A program made the position numbers and the translations under genes. The notes under the pieces are model-generated. The model made no database searches, was not told where the DNA came from, and saw only the letters and a list, made by a program, of their open reading frames with translations. Shown one piece after another: positions 34,473-44,130 of a DNA stretch of 64,000 bases; the first letter of the stretch is position 1; every line of letters begins with the position of its first letter. This DNA is from CAZUXY01 sp964624235 (GTDB taxonomy: Bacteria > Spirochaetota > UBA4802 > UBA5368): contig CAZUXY010000011.1 of the NCBI GenBank assembly GCA_964624235.1, positions 1 to 64,000 of the forward strand, given 5' to 3'.

Positions 34473-37400
34473 ATGGTGTACCTTCGCCTGCTCCTCAGCG
34501 CTGTCGTATGCGGTATACTGCTTTTACCGGCCGATGTTTCCGCTTCGGGCAAAGCCGATTACGAAAAAGAATATTTGTTCCACAAATCCAAAGAGAACTA
34601 CCTTGAGGCACTTAAGGTGCTTGGTGAGTGGTCCCTGACCTTGAGAGATCAGATACAGTTGGAAACCAATGTTTTCAGAATTGAAGAACTGCTGATGTAC
34701 CCCGAGTGCTTTGACGCCGTCTCGGGTTATGTTGAATCCCTGGCAGGAAACAATCCGGCAGTCAGGGAAAATCCCGATATCCATGCACGGCTGGACATGG
34801 TGCGCAATCTGGCATTTTTAAGGAAAAACATGCCGGCCCAGGCGCGTACAATCCTTCGTCGTTGGGGTTTTCTTGAGACCTGCAGGATACTGGGCCCTTT
34901 CAATAACTACCGGGCCTCTGACTTCGACGCAGCCCCCACCTTCGAAACGGTACTGAAACAGGATAGAATCTTTCATGGCAAACACTACCCTGTCCACTGG
35001 TTCGATGGCGAAACAAATCTCAGGGGAAAAATCGATATCAAGGAAATAGAGTGTGACACGCGCAATTCCCTATATTACTTAAAGTGGAATTTTAACGTTC
35101 ATACACCCGGTACCTATATACTGTACGTAGGGAAGACTGGATACACTGACATTTGGATTAATGGCGTAACCGTTTTTAAAAACAGGAAGAGGCATGCCTA
35201 TGGTGTGGATCAGTATCGAATCGTGATGGAACTCGTCAGGGGGACTCACAGGGTACTGGTGAAAACAGGTGATGCGGAACCGCACGGTATAAAAATTTCT
35301 CTGCGAATTACAAATGAGCGCGGAGAAGGCATATCAACGGCAAAAAATATTCCGGATCCCGCTGTTACAGGAATGGTGAAGGTAAAGGAAACTTCGTGGT
35401 TCCGAACCCTTGCCGCGCTGGCCGGTAATAAAAATACCGGGGGGCGTCAGGATTTTATCACGGCATACCTTATCATCCGTGCCGGGCTCGACAGCGAGGA
35501 AGACCGTGAAGCAGACAGGTTCTTGCAGGCCGCCGTAAAATACAGGGAGTGGGCCCATCCATCGTCGTATTATATGGCATTCAGGGAGTCCCAGAGTGAG
35601 AAGAAGGAACACTATCTGCGTATGGCCCTTGTGGCAAATCCCGGATGTATAGAGTCCATGCTCATGTTGGCCGGGGTGAAGCTCTCCAGTGGATTTCTGT
35701 ACGAGGCGTTGCCATTAATCGAAGAGGCAAAAAAACAGAACCCTTCTACCGCCGGTTGGGCCGGGATGCGGGTCGAAGCGTTCAAAATGAAAGGATGGTA
35801 CCATGAAGCCCTGAAGATCTCTCTGGGCATAACTCATTCGCTCTTCCCTTCGCGTGCGTACGCTGTAAGGGCTGATATCGAATCCCTGCAGGAAAAATAT
35901 CACCGTGCGCTCAGTGCCTGCGAGGAACTCCTTCGTCTTGATGCCTTCAACAGGAATGCGCTTTTCTCGGCCCTAGAGTGCTGCGAGAAAGCGGGCCTCT
36001 ACGAGAAAGCGGTTACTCTTATCGAAACTCATTTGGAATTGTATACACGGGATGTTCAGCTGCGCACCCTTCTGGCGAAATTCATCGGATTGTCCAGAGA
36101 GGAACGCGCGGCGCTTGCGTACCTGGGGGCGGCGCTGAAGATATCTCCCTTTAACCGGAATCTCTGTCTTATGACGGGTAATCTGTACCGGGCGATGGGC
36201 AACCGTGAACTGGGCATGTACTTTCTCCGGCAGGCCTGTAGTTACGGGCCCGGGGATTTCTCCCTCAGGCAGTATTATGATTCCATAAGCGGTAACCGTG
36301 CCGATGTGGACGAATTTCTGGTTCGTACCGATATTGAAAAGCTCGCGGAAGGCGCCGACCGGTACGCAAATGAACCGGCCGTGGTGCTTCTGGACGAATA
36401 CGTAGTGAGGATACTGCCCGACGAATCGCACGAAAGATGGTTTCGCAAGGTGATCAGAATACAGGATCCCGGCAGCATCGGGGACTTTTCACGGCATTAC
36501 ATAGTATATAATCCCGTCACCGACCGCGTGGAAAACGCACGGCTTTCAGTAACCACCGACGGGTCCACCATAGAGACCGATGAAGGTCATACGCGCTCGC
36601 TGTCTGATCCGGAGAGCAGTCTTTATTACGATCTGAAGGTAAAGGTGCTGACAGCTCAGTCGCTGCGCAAGGGGAGCATAGTTGATTTCAGCTATTGTGT
36701 CAGGAGCAACGAAGGACGTCTGTACCACGGTTACTTCGGGCAGTCTTTTACCGCGGGCAGCGAATACAGGACCCTTAAAACCAATATTGTGGTATCCGTG
36801 CCTTCGAATAAAAAGCTGTACCATCATCTTGCCGGAATCAATAAAAAAGCACTGACCAGGCACAGTACGGACGGGCGTCTTCTTTACCATGTGGTTATCG
36901 ATGATATTGCGCCCTTTAAAAAAGAACACATGATGCCGCATTTCTCAGAGATTCAACCCGCAGTCGTCATCACCTCTCACCGTGACTGGCACAGTGTGTA
37001 CCTCTGGTACGAGGGGTTGATAAAAGACAAAGCGGTCGTCACCGATGAAATGAGGGCTAAAATTTCCGCGTTAATCTCACCAGACGACCCTGTTCCTGAG
37101 AAGATACGCAAGATTTATAATTTTGTGACCTCTCAGATACGTTATGCTGGATTCGAGCTGGGGATCGGGGGACTTCAGCCCCGGAGTTCGGATACGACCT
37201 TCAGATCTGGAATGGGCGACTGCAAGGATGTTACCATGCTGCTGATCTCCCTGCTGAGGGAATGCGGGATTAAAGCGGGGTTTGCGTTGATCAGAACCAG
37301 GGAAAAGGGGGAAATCAACCGGGGCATACCCTACCTGGGGCAGTTCAACCATGCAATCTGTCATGTTGATTACGAAAAGGGGATATTTCTGGATGCCACC

Positions 37401-38165
37401 TCGAAACTCACCGGTTTCCGTGAACTACCCCCCGGTGACCGTGATGTGTCCGCTTTTGTACTGAAAGATAAGGGATATGAATTCATCAATACCGGCGGGT
37501 CATTTTATCTGGAGAATCGAGAACGCGCCGCCACCGTAGTAACGATAAATGACGACGGTGCCGCCAGGTGCAGGCGCACCATAATAAAGGAGGGGTACTT
37601 CGCTTCGACGTCCCGGTACGAGCTGCTGAACCGTGAAGGGAAAGTCGACAGGATTTCAACCTACTGGAATGACCGTTATACCGGGGCGCGGGTAGGCACA
37701 CTCACCGTGCTGAGCCATGATACTGAATTACCGGTGTCATATTCCTATGCGCTGGATATTCCGGCACTGGTGCGGATACACGGGAGGTATGCCACCATGA
37801 AATCGTTTCTGGCCCCTTCGGACTATTTCAGCGGTCTGGCTGTGATGAAGAATAGAAAATATCCTATTTTACTCCCAGGTCCCTCCGAAACCCTCGTTTC
37901 CATTCAGTACCGGTTACCGGAATCGTGGAGCGTGGTAAGGTTGCCGAATAATGAATCGCGCTCCTACCGGAATTTCAACGCCAGCTTTGAGTATTTCAGA
38001 AAAACCCCCACTCTCCTGGAAATACGATCGGTGATACGCTTCAAAGAGTATAGAATCCCGGCCGCCGATTATGCCGATTTCAGGGAGTTTGCGCGTTTTA
38101 TCCACCAGAAGGAAAATGAAAGGATCGTTCTGAAGAAAACCGCGGGGGAGATTAAAAGTAAATGA
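34473..38165 (+). CDS. Giant TPR-DUF3857-transglutaminase-like protein, predicted active
   Basis: The 1230-residue exported protein has a signal peptide (about residues 1-26), a beta-sandwich segment at about 130-300 (TYILYVGKTGYTDIWINGV, like a sugar-binding module) and TPR repeats at about 380-620. A DUF3857 domain follows at about 650-860, then a transglutaminase-like core with the triad C917 (GDCKD), H960 (FNHAICH) and D974 (FLDATS), and a C-terminal beta domain. The fold is shared with peptidases and transglutaminases; the reaction here is unknown. It overlaps its paralogue by 4 bases and follows the TPR lipoprotein by 5 bases. Confidence 0.88.
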   Translation: MVYLRLLLSAVVCGILLLPADVSASGKADYEKEYLFHKSKENYLEALKVLGEWSLTLRDQIQLETNVFRIEELLMYPECFDAVSGYVESLAGNNPAVRENPDIHARLDMVRNLAFLRKNMPAQARTILRRWGFLETCRILGPFNNYRASDFDAAPTFETVLKQDRIFHGKHYPVHWFDGETNLRGKIDIKEIECDTRNSLYYLKWNFNVHTPGTYILYVGKTGYTDIWINGVTVFKNRKRHAYGVDQYRIVMELVRGTHRVLVKTGDAEPHGIKISLRITNERGEGISTAKNIPDPAVTGMVKVKETSWFRTLAALAGNKNTGGRQDFITAYLIIRAGLDSEEDREADRFLQAAVKYREWAHPSSYYMAFRESQSEKKEHYLRMALVANPGCIESMLMLAGVKLSSGFLYEALPLIEEAKKQNPSTAGWAGMRVEAFKMKGWYHEALKISLGITHSLFPSRAYAVRADIESLQEKYHRALSACEELLRLDAFNRNALFSALECCEKAGLYEKAVTLIETHLELYTRDVQLRTLLAKFIGLSREERAALAYLGAALKISPFNRNLCLMTGNLYRAMGNRELGMYFLRQACSYGPGDFSLRQYYDSISGNRADVDEFLVRTDIEKLAEGADRYANEPAVVLLDEYVVRILPDESHERWFRKVIRIQDPGSIGDFSRHYIVYNPVTDRVENARLSVTTDGSTIETDEGHTRSLSDPESSLYYDLKVKVLTAQSLRKGSIVDFSYCVRSNEGRLYHGYFGQSFTAGSEYRTLKTNIVVSVPSNKKLYHHLAGINKKALTRHSTDGRLLYHVVIDDIAPFKKEHMMPHFSEIQPAVVITSHRDWHSVYLWYEGLIKDKAVVTDEMRAKISALISPDDPVPEKIRKIYNFVTSQIRYAGFELGIGGLQPRSSDTTFRSGMGDCKDVTMLLISLLRECGIKAGFALIRTREKGEINRGIPYLGQFNHAICHVDYEKGIFLDATSKLTGFRELPPGDRDVSAFVLKDKGYEFINTGGSFYLENRERAATVVTINDDGAARCRRTIIKEGYFASTSRYELLNREGKVDRISTYWNDRYTGARVGTLTVLSHDTELPVSYSYALDIPALVRIHGRYATMKSFLAPSDYFSGLAVMKNRKYPILLPGPSETLVSIQYRLPESWSVVRLPNNESRSYRNFNASFEYFRKTPTLLEIRSVIRFKEYRIPAADYADFREFARFIHQKENERIVLKKTAGEIKSK

Positions 38166-41100
38166 ATCGTTTCATAATTTCACGACTGGTGAAATCGGCA
38201 GCGGCTGTATTCCCCTTTCTGCTCATGGTGAGGATTGCGTGCCCATTGGTATCCGCGTCTGCCGCGGGCGATAACAGACTGGAAAAACATGAGGCCAGGC
38301 TGTTTGAATCCTTTATTAAAGGAGACAGCCGCGCTCTTTATGACAGTATTGAATCGCTTCTCCTCACCTATCCGGAGTCACCCGAATCCTCATTGTACTT
38401 TTCAGACCTCATACGGCTAACGAATGTATGCGGAACCGGCCGTGTCAAGAACACCATCACGGCACTTATAAAGACATTGTCATCATCAACATGTAATCAC
38501 GGAAATCTCTACAGACTGGCGCTTATGCTTGAGATGGAAAAACTATTGTACCGCCACGAACCTGGGTCGGCTTCATCCTATACCAGGGAACTGAATCCCC
38601 TGCGCCAATGGCTGATCGCCGGCCACTATTTCCGGTACGGCGAAGGGGACATCTCGTATACCTATGAGCCGGAGATTATCAGGAATTTTGAGGGGTCTGG
38701 TCACGGCAGAAGAAGGATCATGATTACACGGGCAGACGGTTTTTTTTCCTCGGAACATTTCATCCATCCGCGTAAGGGTGTGTTCTATCTTGGTTCTTCG
38801 CTGCGCCCGACGGTCCCGATAAGGCTGAGAATATACTCCGATACCGCGTACGTCCTGTTTGTAAACGGACGGGAGGTTATGAAAAACATCAGGGGTGACG
38901 TTTTCCGGAACTTACGGGTGGTACGGGTGCATGCGGGAAAAGGGATCTCCATTATGATCAAGATCGATGCAACGGGACCGGGAAACCTCCGCGTGCTGGT
39001 AACCGGCGACGATGACCGTGTACTGGACCTGCGTGCAATTCCCGATCTTCGCTTCTTCGGAGAATGTGAAGTGGCCGAGATACTTGACTATCCCTATAGC
39101 GAATTCCTGAAAAGGGGGAAGAACAACGCCGGGGATGGATATTTCAGGCTGGCGAATTATTTTCATGAAAGAGAAAGCAGTGAGGCGATACGGTTCTATC
39201 GTCTCGCGCTGTCGCAAACGGGAAATATTCTGCATAAGTACCTTCTTTCACAATGCATGATAGAACTTAACCCCGACGGGAACACCTCCGCCGCGGCTCT
39301 TGAAGGGTGGAGGATGGTCAATGATATCGCCTTAAACAATCCGGGTTTTATTCCGGCCGCCCATAAACGGTTTCAGGCCCTGCTTGTACAGCAGAATTAC
39401 CGTGATGCGTATGAACTGGGTATGCATATCGCCAAAAAGTCGCCGCGTTTTTTCAGGATGCGCAGTGATTTGCTGGGTCTTTTGTCACGCCTTAACTATG
39501 AACATGAATTTATAGAAGAACATGCCCGCGCAACAGCGGACTTCCCCCACTCCATGAGCCTAAAGACCGTCGCCGCTGAATACTATCATACACGCGACCT
39601 GAACCAATGCGCCCGGTTGTGCCGGGAAATCCTTATGTCCGGTTTCGACCACAGGGCCTTCCAACTGCTGCTTTCGGTCCATCGCAGAAGGGGAGAATAC
39701 CGGGAAGCACTTGAATTGATAAAATCCCGGGATGCCAACGACGATTACCGGAACGAGCGGATCGGGCTTCTGGTGCTGGATTCCAGGTTTGACGATGCGC
39801 AAAACGAACTGTATGAGAATACCCTGGTACGGCAGAATCCCGCAGATTACCGGATGCTCGGCACCATCAGTTACCTTCAGAATGAGGATCCGTCGATGTA
39901 CTGGGGGAAAATGATAGACATTGTCCCTTCCAGGTTTGATATAAAGGAACTGCTTGCCTTTCTCCGGAATAAAACCATCACGACGCCGTTTGACGGGTTC
40001 CGTAAGGACGGGAGCAGGGAAATAATCAGGAAGTGGAAAGACACAACGGACGGTGACTTATCCTCAAGGGTACTCTATCGTGAATGGATAGTGCAGCTGA
40101 CCGAAGACGGGGGAAGCAGGTTTTTTTGCGAAGAGCTTATCCATGTCAGAAACCAGAAGGGAGTGGAAAGATGGGGGGAGTATAAAGTACCGCTGCCTGG
40201 AACCCTGACACCGGTGAGGGTGCGGGTGTACCGTTCCGACGGCTACAGCGATTCGTATCGTCTTGAAAAAGTCAACCGTCATCATTACATTACCATCTCA
40301 AACCTCGGCGCGGGTTCACTTTTGCATGTAGTATACTATCTGGACTATCCGTTTCCTCCCGCAAGCGGTTCGGGTTATTATACATCACCTTATCTGCAGA
40401 TCCAGCAGTACAACGAACCGCTTGATTATTTCAGCCTGAAAATCATTGTTCCGACAGCGGTCAGGCTCAATTTTCACACTTCGAAAGGATTGAAACTCAA
40501 TGAAGTCAGGGACCGGCACATGACCGTATATAATGGGGAGTTGGAATCTCTTCCGTCGGTGAAGCCGGAACGGTATTCCGGCTCCCCTTTGAATTATCTG
40601 CCGTTCATTGCTTTTTCATCGATGCGGGACACAAGGGATTTCATTATTTGGTATCGCGGATTGATCCACGGTAAAAACGACCTGGACGATACGGCAGTCC
40701 GTAAGGAATACGGGACCGCTGACACGGACCGGCTTATCACCACGGTCTATACCCGCGTGACGAAAGACGTAGAGCTTATGGGTACGGTGCTGTATTATCC
40801 GGAGAAAGCGGGTGATATACTTTTCCGCAAGAGGGGCACCACCGAGGATAAAACCCTGCTGGCATGGTCGCTGCTCGACAGGCTCGGCATCCGTTCTTTT
40901 CTGGCATTTGCCAGAAAAACAGGACTGCCCGATCCCGGGAATTTTGTTTCTCCTGAAATCTATACCGATATACTCCTGCTGGTTCCCCTGGGTCCTGGAA
41001 AACCGTTATGGATGGACTTTTCCAATCCTGACAACGGCATCGGTGTGGTAGATGAATCCCTTGTAGACGGAAGCGCAACAGTGCTCGTCGGTGACGGTTT

Positions 41101-41767
41101 CGAACATGTCAAGATCGAACCCGGGCCGTTGAGCGGGACCTCGGAACACTATAACCTTTTTCTTGACGAAACCGGAAACGCGACAATAACGGGTAACGCC
41201 GGTTTCTACGGGTGTCAGGGCGCCTTCCGTAAACATTTCAAGGACCCCAGATACAGAGAAGAAATGATCAATCGGTATTTCGGTACTGTTGTGCCGTCGC
41301 TGTCGCTGGATGATTTCTCATTTCATGACATCCATTCGGTCACAGGCCCTTTCCAGATAAGGATGAAGGGTACGGGAGTGACCGTTGCCTCATCGTTCGA
41401 CGATATTCTCATCATTCAACCCATAATAGGGACCAGTGAGGTGTCACGATATATATTGTCAACGGAAAGGTACAGGCCTCTGCACATCAACAGTTCGATT
41501 CACGAGTCTTTCAGATGCAGCTATGCTCTACCCAATGCCTTTGTGAATTCACGTTACGTACGGGAACTGTGTCTGATACGTCCTTTCGGCTACGCGCTTA
41601 TAGGATTTTATAAACATCCCGGAAAGAGGATTCTTCATGTGACTAAAGAAATACACGTAAATAAAATAAGTATTGATCCCGCGGGGTATCGGGAGTTTCT
41701 TGATTTCTGCAGAATGATCCGTGCCGCGGAGCGGCATGACATAATGATAAAGGCGTCCGTTCCCTGA
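38162..41767 (+). CDS. Paralogous giant TPR-DUF3857 protein with degenerate transglutaminase core
   Basis: The 1201-residue exported protein has the same domain order as its upstream neighbour: signal peptide, beta-sandwich (YVLFVNGREVMKN), helical repeats, DUF3857-like segment (YSDSYRLEKVNRHHY) and a transglutaminase-like core at about 840-950. The catalytic region reads RGTTEDKTLLAWSLL; the position of the active cysteine holds T894, so it is probably inactive. Retention next to an active copy suggests a complex or a regulatory pseudoenzyme. The ATG overlaps the upstream TGA. Confidence 0.82.
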   Translation: MNRFIISRLVKSAAAVFPFLLMVRIACPLVSASAAGDNRLEKHEARLFESFIKGDSRALYDSIESLLLTYPESPESSLYFSDLIRLTNVCGTGRVKNTITALIKTLSSSTCNHGNLYRLALMLEMEKLLYRHEPGSASSYTRELNPLRQWLIAGHYFRYGEGDISYTYEPEIIRNFEGSGHGRRRIMITRADGFFSSEHFIHPRKGVFYLGSSLRPTVPIRLRIYSDTAYVLFVNGREVMKNIRGDVFRNLRVVRVHAGKGISIMIKIDATGPGNLRVLVTGDDDRVLDLRAIPDLRFFGECEVAEILDYPYSEFLKRGKNNAGDGYFRLANYFHERESSEAIRFYRLALSQTGNILHKYLLSQCMIELNPDGNTSAAALEGWRMVNDIALNNPGFIPAAHKRFQALLVQQNYRDAYELGMHIAKKSPRFFRMRSDLLGLLSRLNYEHEFIEEHARATADFPHSMSLKTVAAEYYHTRDLNQCARLCREILMSGFDHRAFQLLLSVHRRRGEYREALELIKSRDANDDYRNERIGLLVLDSRFDDAQNELYENTLVRQNPADYRMLGTISYLQNEDPSMYWGKMIDIVPSRFDIKELLAFLRNKTITTPFDGFRKDGSREIIRKWKDTTDGDLSSRVLYREWIVQLTEDGGSRFFCEELIHVRNQKGVERWGEYKVPLPGTLTPVRVRVYRSDGYSDSYRLEKVNRHHYITISNLGAGSLLHVVYYLDYPFPPASGSGYYTSPYLQIQQYNEPLDYFSLKIIVPTAVRLNFHTSKGLKLNEVRDRHMTVYNGELESLPSVKPERYSGSPLNYLPFIAFSSMRDTRDFIIWYRGLIHGKNDLDDTAVRKEYGTADTDRLITTVYTRVTKDVELMGTVLYYPEKAGDILFRKRGTTEDKTLLAWSLLDRLGIRSFLAFARKTGLPDPGNFVSPEIYTDILLLVPLGPGKPLWMDFSNPDNGIGVVDESLVDGSATVLVGDGFEHVKIEPGPLSGTSEHYNLFLDETGNATITGNAGFYGCQGAFRKHFKDPRYREEMINRYFGTVVPSLSLDDFSFHDIHSVTGPFQIRMKGTGVTVASSFDDILIIQPIIGTSEVSRYILSTERYRPLHINSSIHESFRCSYALPNAFVNSRYVRELCLIRPFGYALIGFYKHPGKRILHVTKEIHVNKISIDPAGYREFLDFCRMIRAAERHDIMIKASVP

Positions 41768-41791
41768 GGCGGACCGTAACAGGAAGAGACC

Positions 41792-42802
41792 ATGATAATC
41801 CATACCGTTGCCTATCCTCGCGCGGCGCTTATCGGAAATCCCTCCGACGGATATTTCGGCAAGACTATAGCGTTTACCTTCTCGAACTTCCAGGCGGACG
41901 TGCTTTTATATCAAACTCCCGAGCTGGAGATACTGCCCAACCAGATAGATCATTCTGTTTTTGAGGGTATTGAACACCTGGTCAGAGACGTGAAGACCTT
42001 TGGTTATTACGGAGGGATACGGCTGCTTAAAGCCGCGGTGAAGAAATTTTATGAATACTGCACCGGCAGGGGTATTGAACTGGACAACCGTAACTTTACC
42101 ATACGCTATAAAACAACCATACCCAACCGGCTGGGTCTGGCTGGTTCTAGCGCTATCATAACCGCCTGCATGCGGGCTCTGATGGCGTTTTACTCCATAG
42201 AGATCCCAAAACCGGTACTGGCAAACCTGATACTATCGGTTGAAAAAGACGAGCTGGGTATCGCGGCGGGACTCCAGGACCGCGTCGCCATCGTCTACCA
42301 GGGGCTGGTGTATATGGATTTTGACCGTGCCGTAATGACGCGCCAGGGGTACGGAAGGTATGAAACCATGGACCAGTCTATGCTTCCTCCGCTCTATATC
42401 GCCTATAAGGCCGATCTTTCCGAGGGATCGGAAGTGGTACATAACACTCTCCGGTCGAGGTATGAAAAGGGTGACAGGGAAGTCCTTGCCGCCATAGAAA
42501 AGTGGAAGACTCTTACCGAACAGGTCAGGGAGGCTTTGGAGACCGGACGCGGGGGCGAGATCGGTAAGTATATGGACGAGAATTTTAACCTGCGCCGGCA
42601 GGTCACCTCAGTCAGCGGGGAGAACATGGAAATGGTTGAAACTGCGCGATCGGTCGGGGCTTCGGCGAAATTTACCGGTTCGGGCGGCGCCATCATCGGC
42701 ACTTATAAGGATGAATCCATGTACCGTAGTCTATCCACGGCCATGGATACCATTAATGTTACGGTAATAATGCCGGTCGTGGCTCCGCCCGAAGGAGTAT
42801 AA
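41792..42802 (+). CDS. Glucuronokinase-like GHMP kinase (plant type)
   Basis: This 336-residue GHMP kinase resembles plant glucuronokinase along its length. Shared elements as I recall them are the start LIGNPSDGYFGKTI, GYYGGIRLL, the phosphate loop LGLAGSSAI (about residues 114-122), ELGIAAGLQDRVA and the C-terminal FTGSGGAIIG. The plant enzyme phosphorylates D-glucuronate at C1. The next gene encodes a UTP-sugar-1-phosphate uridylyltransferase, so the pair may make UDP-glucuronate from free glucuronate. Galactokinase or mevalonate kinase is less likely. AGGAAGAG lies upstream. Confidence 0.8.
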   Translation: MIIHTVAYPRAALIGNPSDGYFGKTIAFTFSNFQADVLLYQTPELEILPNQIDHSVFEGIEHLVRDVKTFGYYGGIRLLKAAVKKFYEYCTGRGIELDNRNFTIRYKTTIPNRLGLAGSSAIITACMRALMAFYSIEIPKPVLANLILSVEKDELGIAAGLQDRVAIVYQGLVYMDFDRAVMTRQGYGRYETMDQSMLPPLYIAYKADLSEGSEVVHNTLRSRYEKGDREVLAAIEKWKTLTEQVREALETGRGGEIGKYMDENFNLRRQVTSVSGENMEMVETARSVGASAKFTGSGGAIIGTYKDESMYRSLSTAMDTINVTVIMPVVAPPEGV

Positions 42803-42806
42803 GGAT

Positions 42807-43685
42807 ATGATACGAAAAGCGGTAATTCCGGCGGCGGGGCTGGGTACCAGGTTTTTTCCTGCCACCAAGGCCGTGCCCAAAGAGATGCTTCCCATTGTCG
42901 ATACGCCGACCATACAGTTCGTGGTGGAGGAAGCGCTGCAATCGGGGATCAGCGATATTCTGATCGTTTCGGGCCCCGCCAAACGTGCTATTGAAGAGCA
43001 TTTCGGATGCAGCCCGGCGCTGGAACTTTCGTTGTTGTCAAAGGGAAAGAGCGAAGACCTCGCAACCCTGAGAAACATAGTGCCCGCTGCCCGAATACAT
43101 TTTATCTGGCAAAGAGAACCGAGAGGCCTGGGAGACGCGATATTATGCGCAAGGGACTATACAGGAAACGAACCTTTTGCGGTTCTGCTGGGGGACACCA
43201 TTGTGGAATCGGCATCAGAAAAACCGGTAACGGCGCAGCTATCAGAACTGTACTGCCGTCACAAACGTCCCGTTATAGCCCTGGAAGAAGTAGCCAGGGG
43301 AAGAATAAGCAAATACGGGATCGTATCGGGAAGAGAAATAGAACCGGGGGTAGTGCGTATTGAAGGGCTTGTAGAGAAACCTTTACCCTCCGACGCCCCT
43401 TCAAACCTCGCCGTTGCGAGCCGTTACATACTTACCCCTGAAGTATATTCGTATCTGCAAGACGCCACGCCCGGGAAAAACAATGAGATCCAGCTCACCG
43501 ATTCCCTCAACGCAATGGCCCGTACCGCGCCCCTGTACGGTTTAAGGTTCCACGGCACCCGGTATGACATCGGCAACAAGACGGATTACCTTAAAACATC
43601 ACTGCATTTCGCGCTGAAGAGGGGGGACATGAAAAAGGAAATGGCCGACTTCATAAAAAAAATGGCGCGGGAAATTGATGATTAA
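42807..43685 (+). CDS. galU: UTP-glucose/sugar-1-phosphate uridylyltransferase (GalU-like)
   Basis: A 292-residue nucleotidyltransferase with the GalU signature at the N-terminus (AAGLGTRFFPATKAVPKEMLPI), DILIVSGPAK, PLGDAI-like REPRGLGDAI and the substrate loop EKPLPSDAPS. It would form a UDP-sugar from UTP. The usual substrate is glucose-1-phosphate. Because it starts 4 bases after the glucuronokinase, glucuronate-1-phosphate is an attractive alternative or additional substrate (inference). Confidence 0.9.
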   Translation: MIRKAVIPAAGLGTRFFPATKAVPKEMLPIVDTPTIQFVVEEALQSGISDILIVSGPAKRAIEEHFGCSPALELSLLSKGKSEDLATLRNIVPAARIHFIWQREPRGLGDAILCARDYTGNEPFAVLLGDTIVESASEKPVTAQLSELYCRHKRPVIALEEVARGRISKYGIVSGREIEPGVVRIEGLVEKPLPSDAPSNLAVASRYILTPEVYSYLQDATPGKNNEIQLTDSLNAMARTAPLYGLRFHGTRYDIGNKTDYLKTSLHFALKRGDMKKEMADFIKKMAREIDD

Positions 43686-43927
43686 GAGTGTACCACCACC
43701 TGTGATATGATGAACCAGATGAAAAAGCCGATTATCATGATTCCCCACAACGATACGATCATTAAGGCTATCCCCGGGTTTCTTTTTACCCATTGATAGA
43801 TCCATGATTCCCGGTATTCCATCAGAATGGTAAGAACGGTCATTGAAGCGGTTTTTTTTGAGGATCTTTTTTTACTTTTTGGACGGTCAACAGCGCTTTG
43901 CGGTTTAATGACGGGGGATTCATTCAT
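43682..43927 (-). CDS. Small single-span membrane protein, unknown
   Basis: The product has 81 residues: a basic N-terminal region (VDRPKSKKRSSKKTA), a WVKR segment and one strong C-terminal membrane helix (IALMIVSLWGIMIIGFFIWFII). It is convergent with and overlaps galU by 4 bases. A GGAA-type site precedes the ATG. No family is recognised. The residue order looks coding, not random. Confidence 0.6.
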   Translation of the reverse strand: MNESPVIKPQSAVDRPKSKKRSSKKTASMTVLTILMEYRESWIYQWVKRNPGIALMIVSLWGIMIIGFFIWFIISQVVVHS

Positions 43928-44017
43928 GGAGTGATTTCCTTACAGAATAGCGTTGCTGTCACAGCACGGTGGCACCCATACCATGCTGATCAATATTAGA
44001 GATGGAAATAGGCATTG

Positions 44018-44066
44018 TCAAACTATATTTGTTTTTTTAATAATTATTAAAATTGGAATAGTTTGA
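44018..44066. promoter_or_regulatory. Nested inverted repeats upstream of nikR
   Basis: TCAAACTAT (44018-44026) and ATAGTTTGA (44058-44066) are perfect inverse arms. Between them a perfect 18-bp AT palindrome, TTTTAATAATTATTAAAA, sits at 44035-44052, nearly concentric. The region lies between the divergent small membrane gene and nikR and is a likely operator; the site does not match the classic GTATGA-N16-TCATAC NikR box. Confidence 0.5.
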
Positions 44067-44083
44067 TATGTCCTGTTGAAGAC

Positions 44084-44111
44084 TTGACAATCATTAAAAT
44101 TAGTTTACTGT
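44084..44111 (+). promoter_or_regulatory. Promoter of nikR
   Basis: TTGACA (44084-44089) and TACTGT (44106-44111) with 16-base spacing give a start near 44118, just 13 bases before the nikR ATG. The -35 is perfect and the -10 weak. Confidence 0.5.
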
Positions 44112-44130
44112 GTATTGCAGGGGTTTAATC

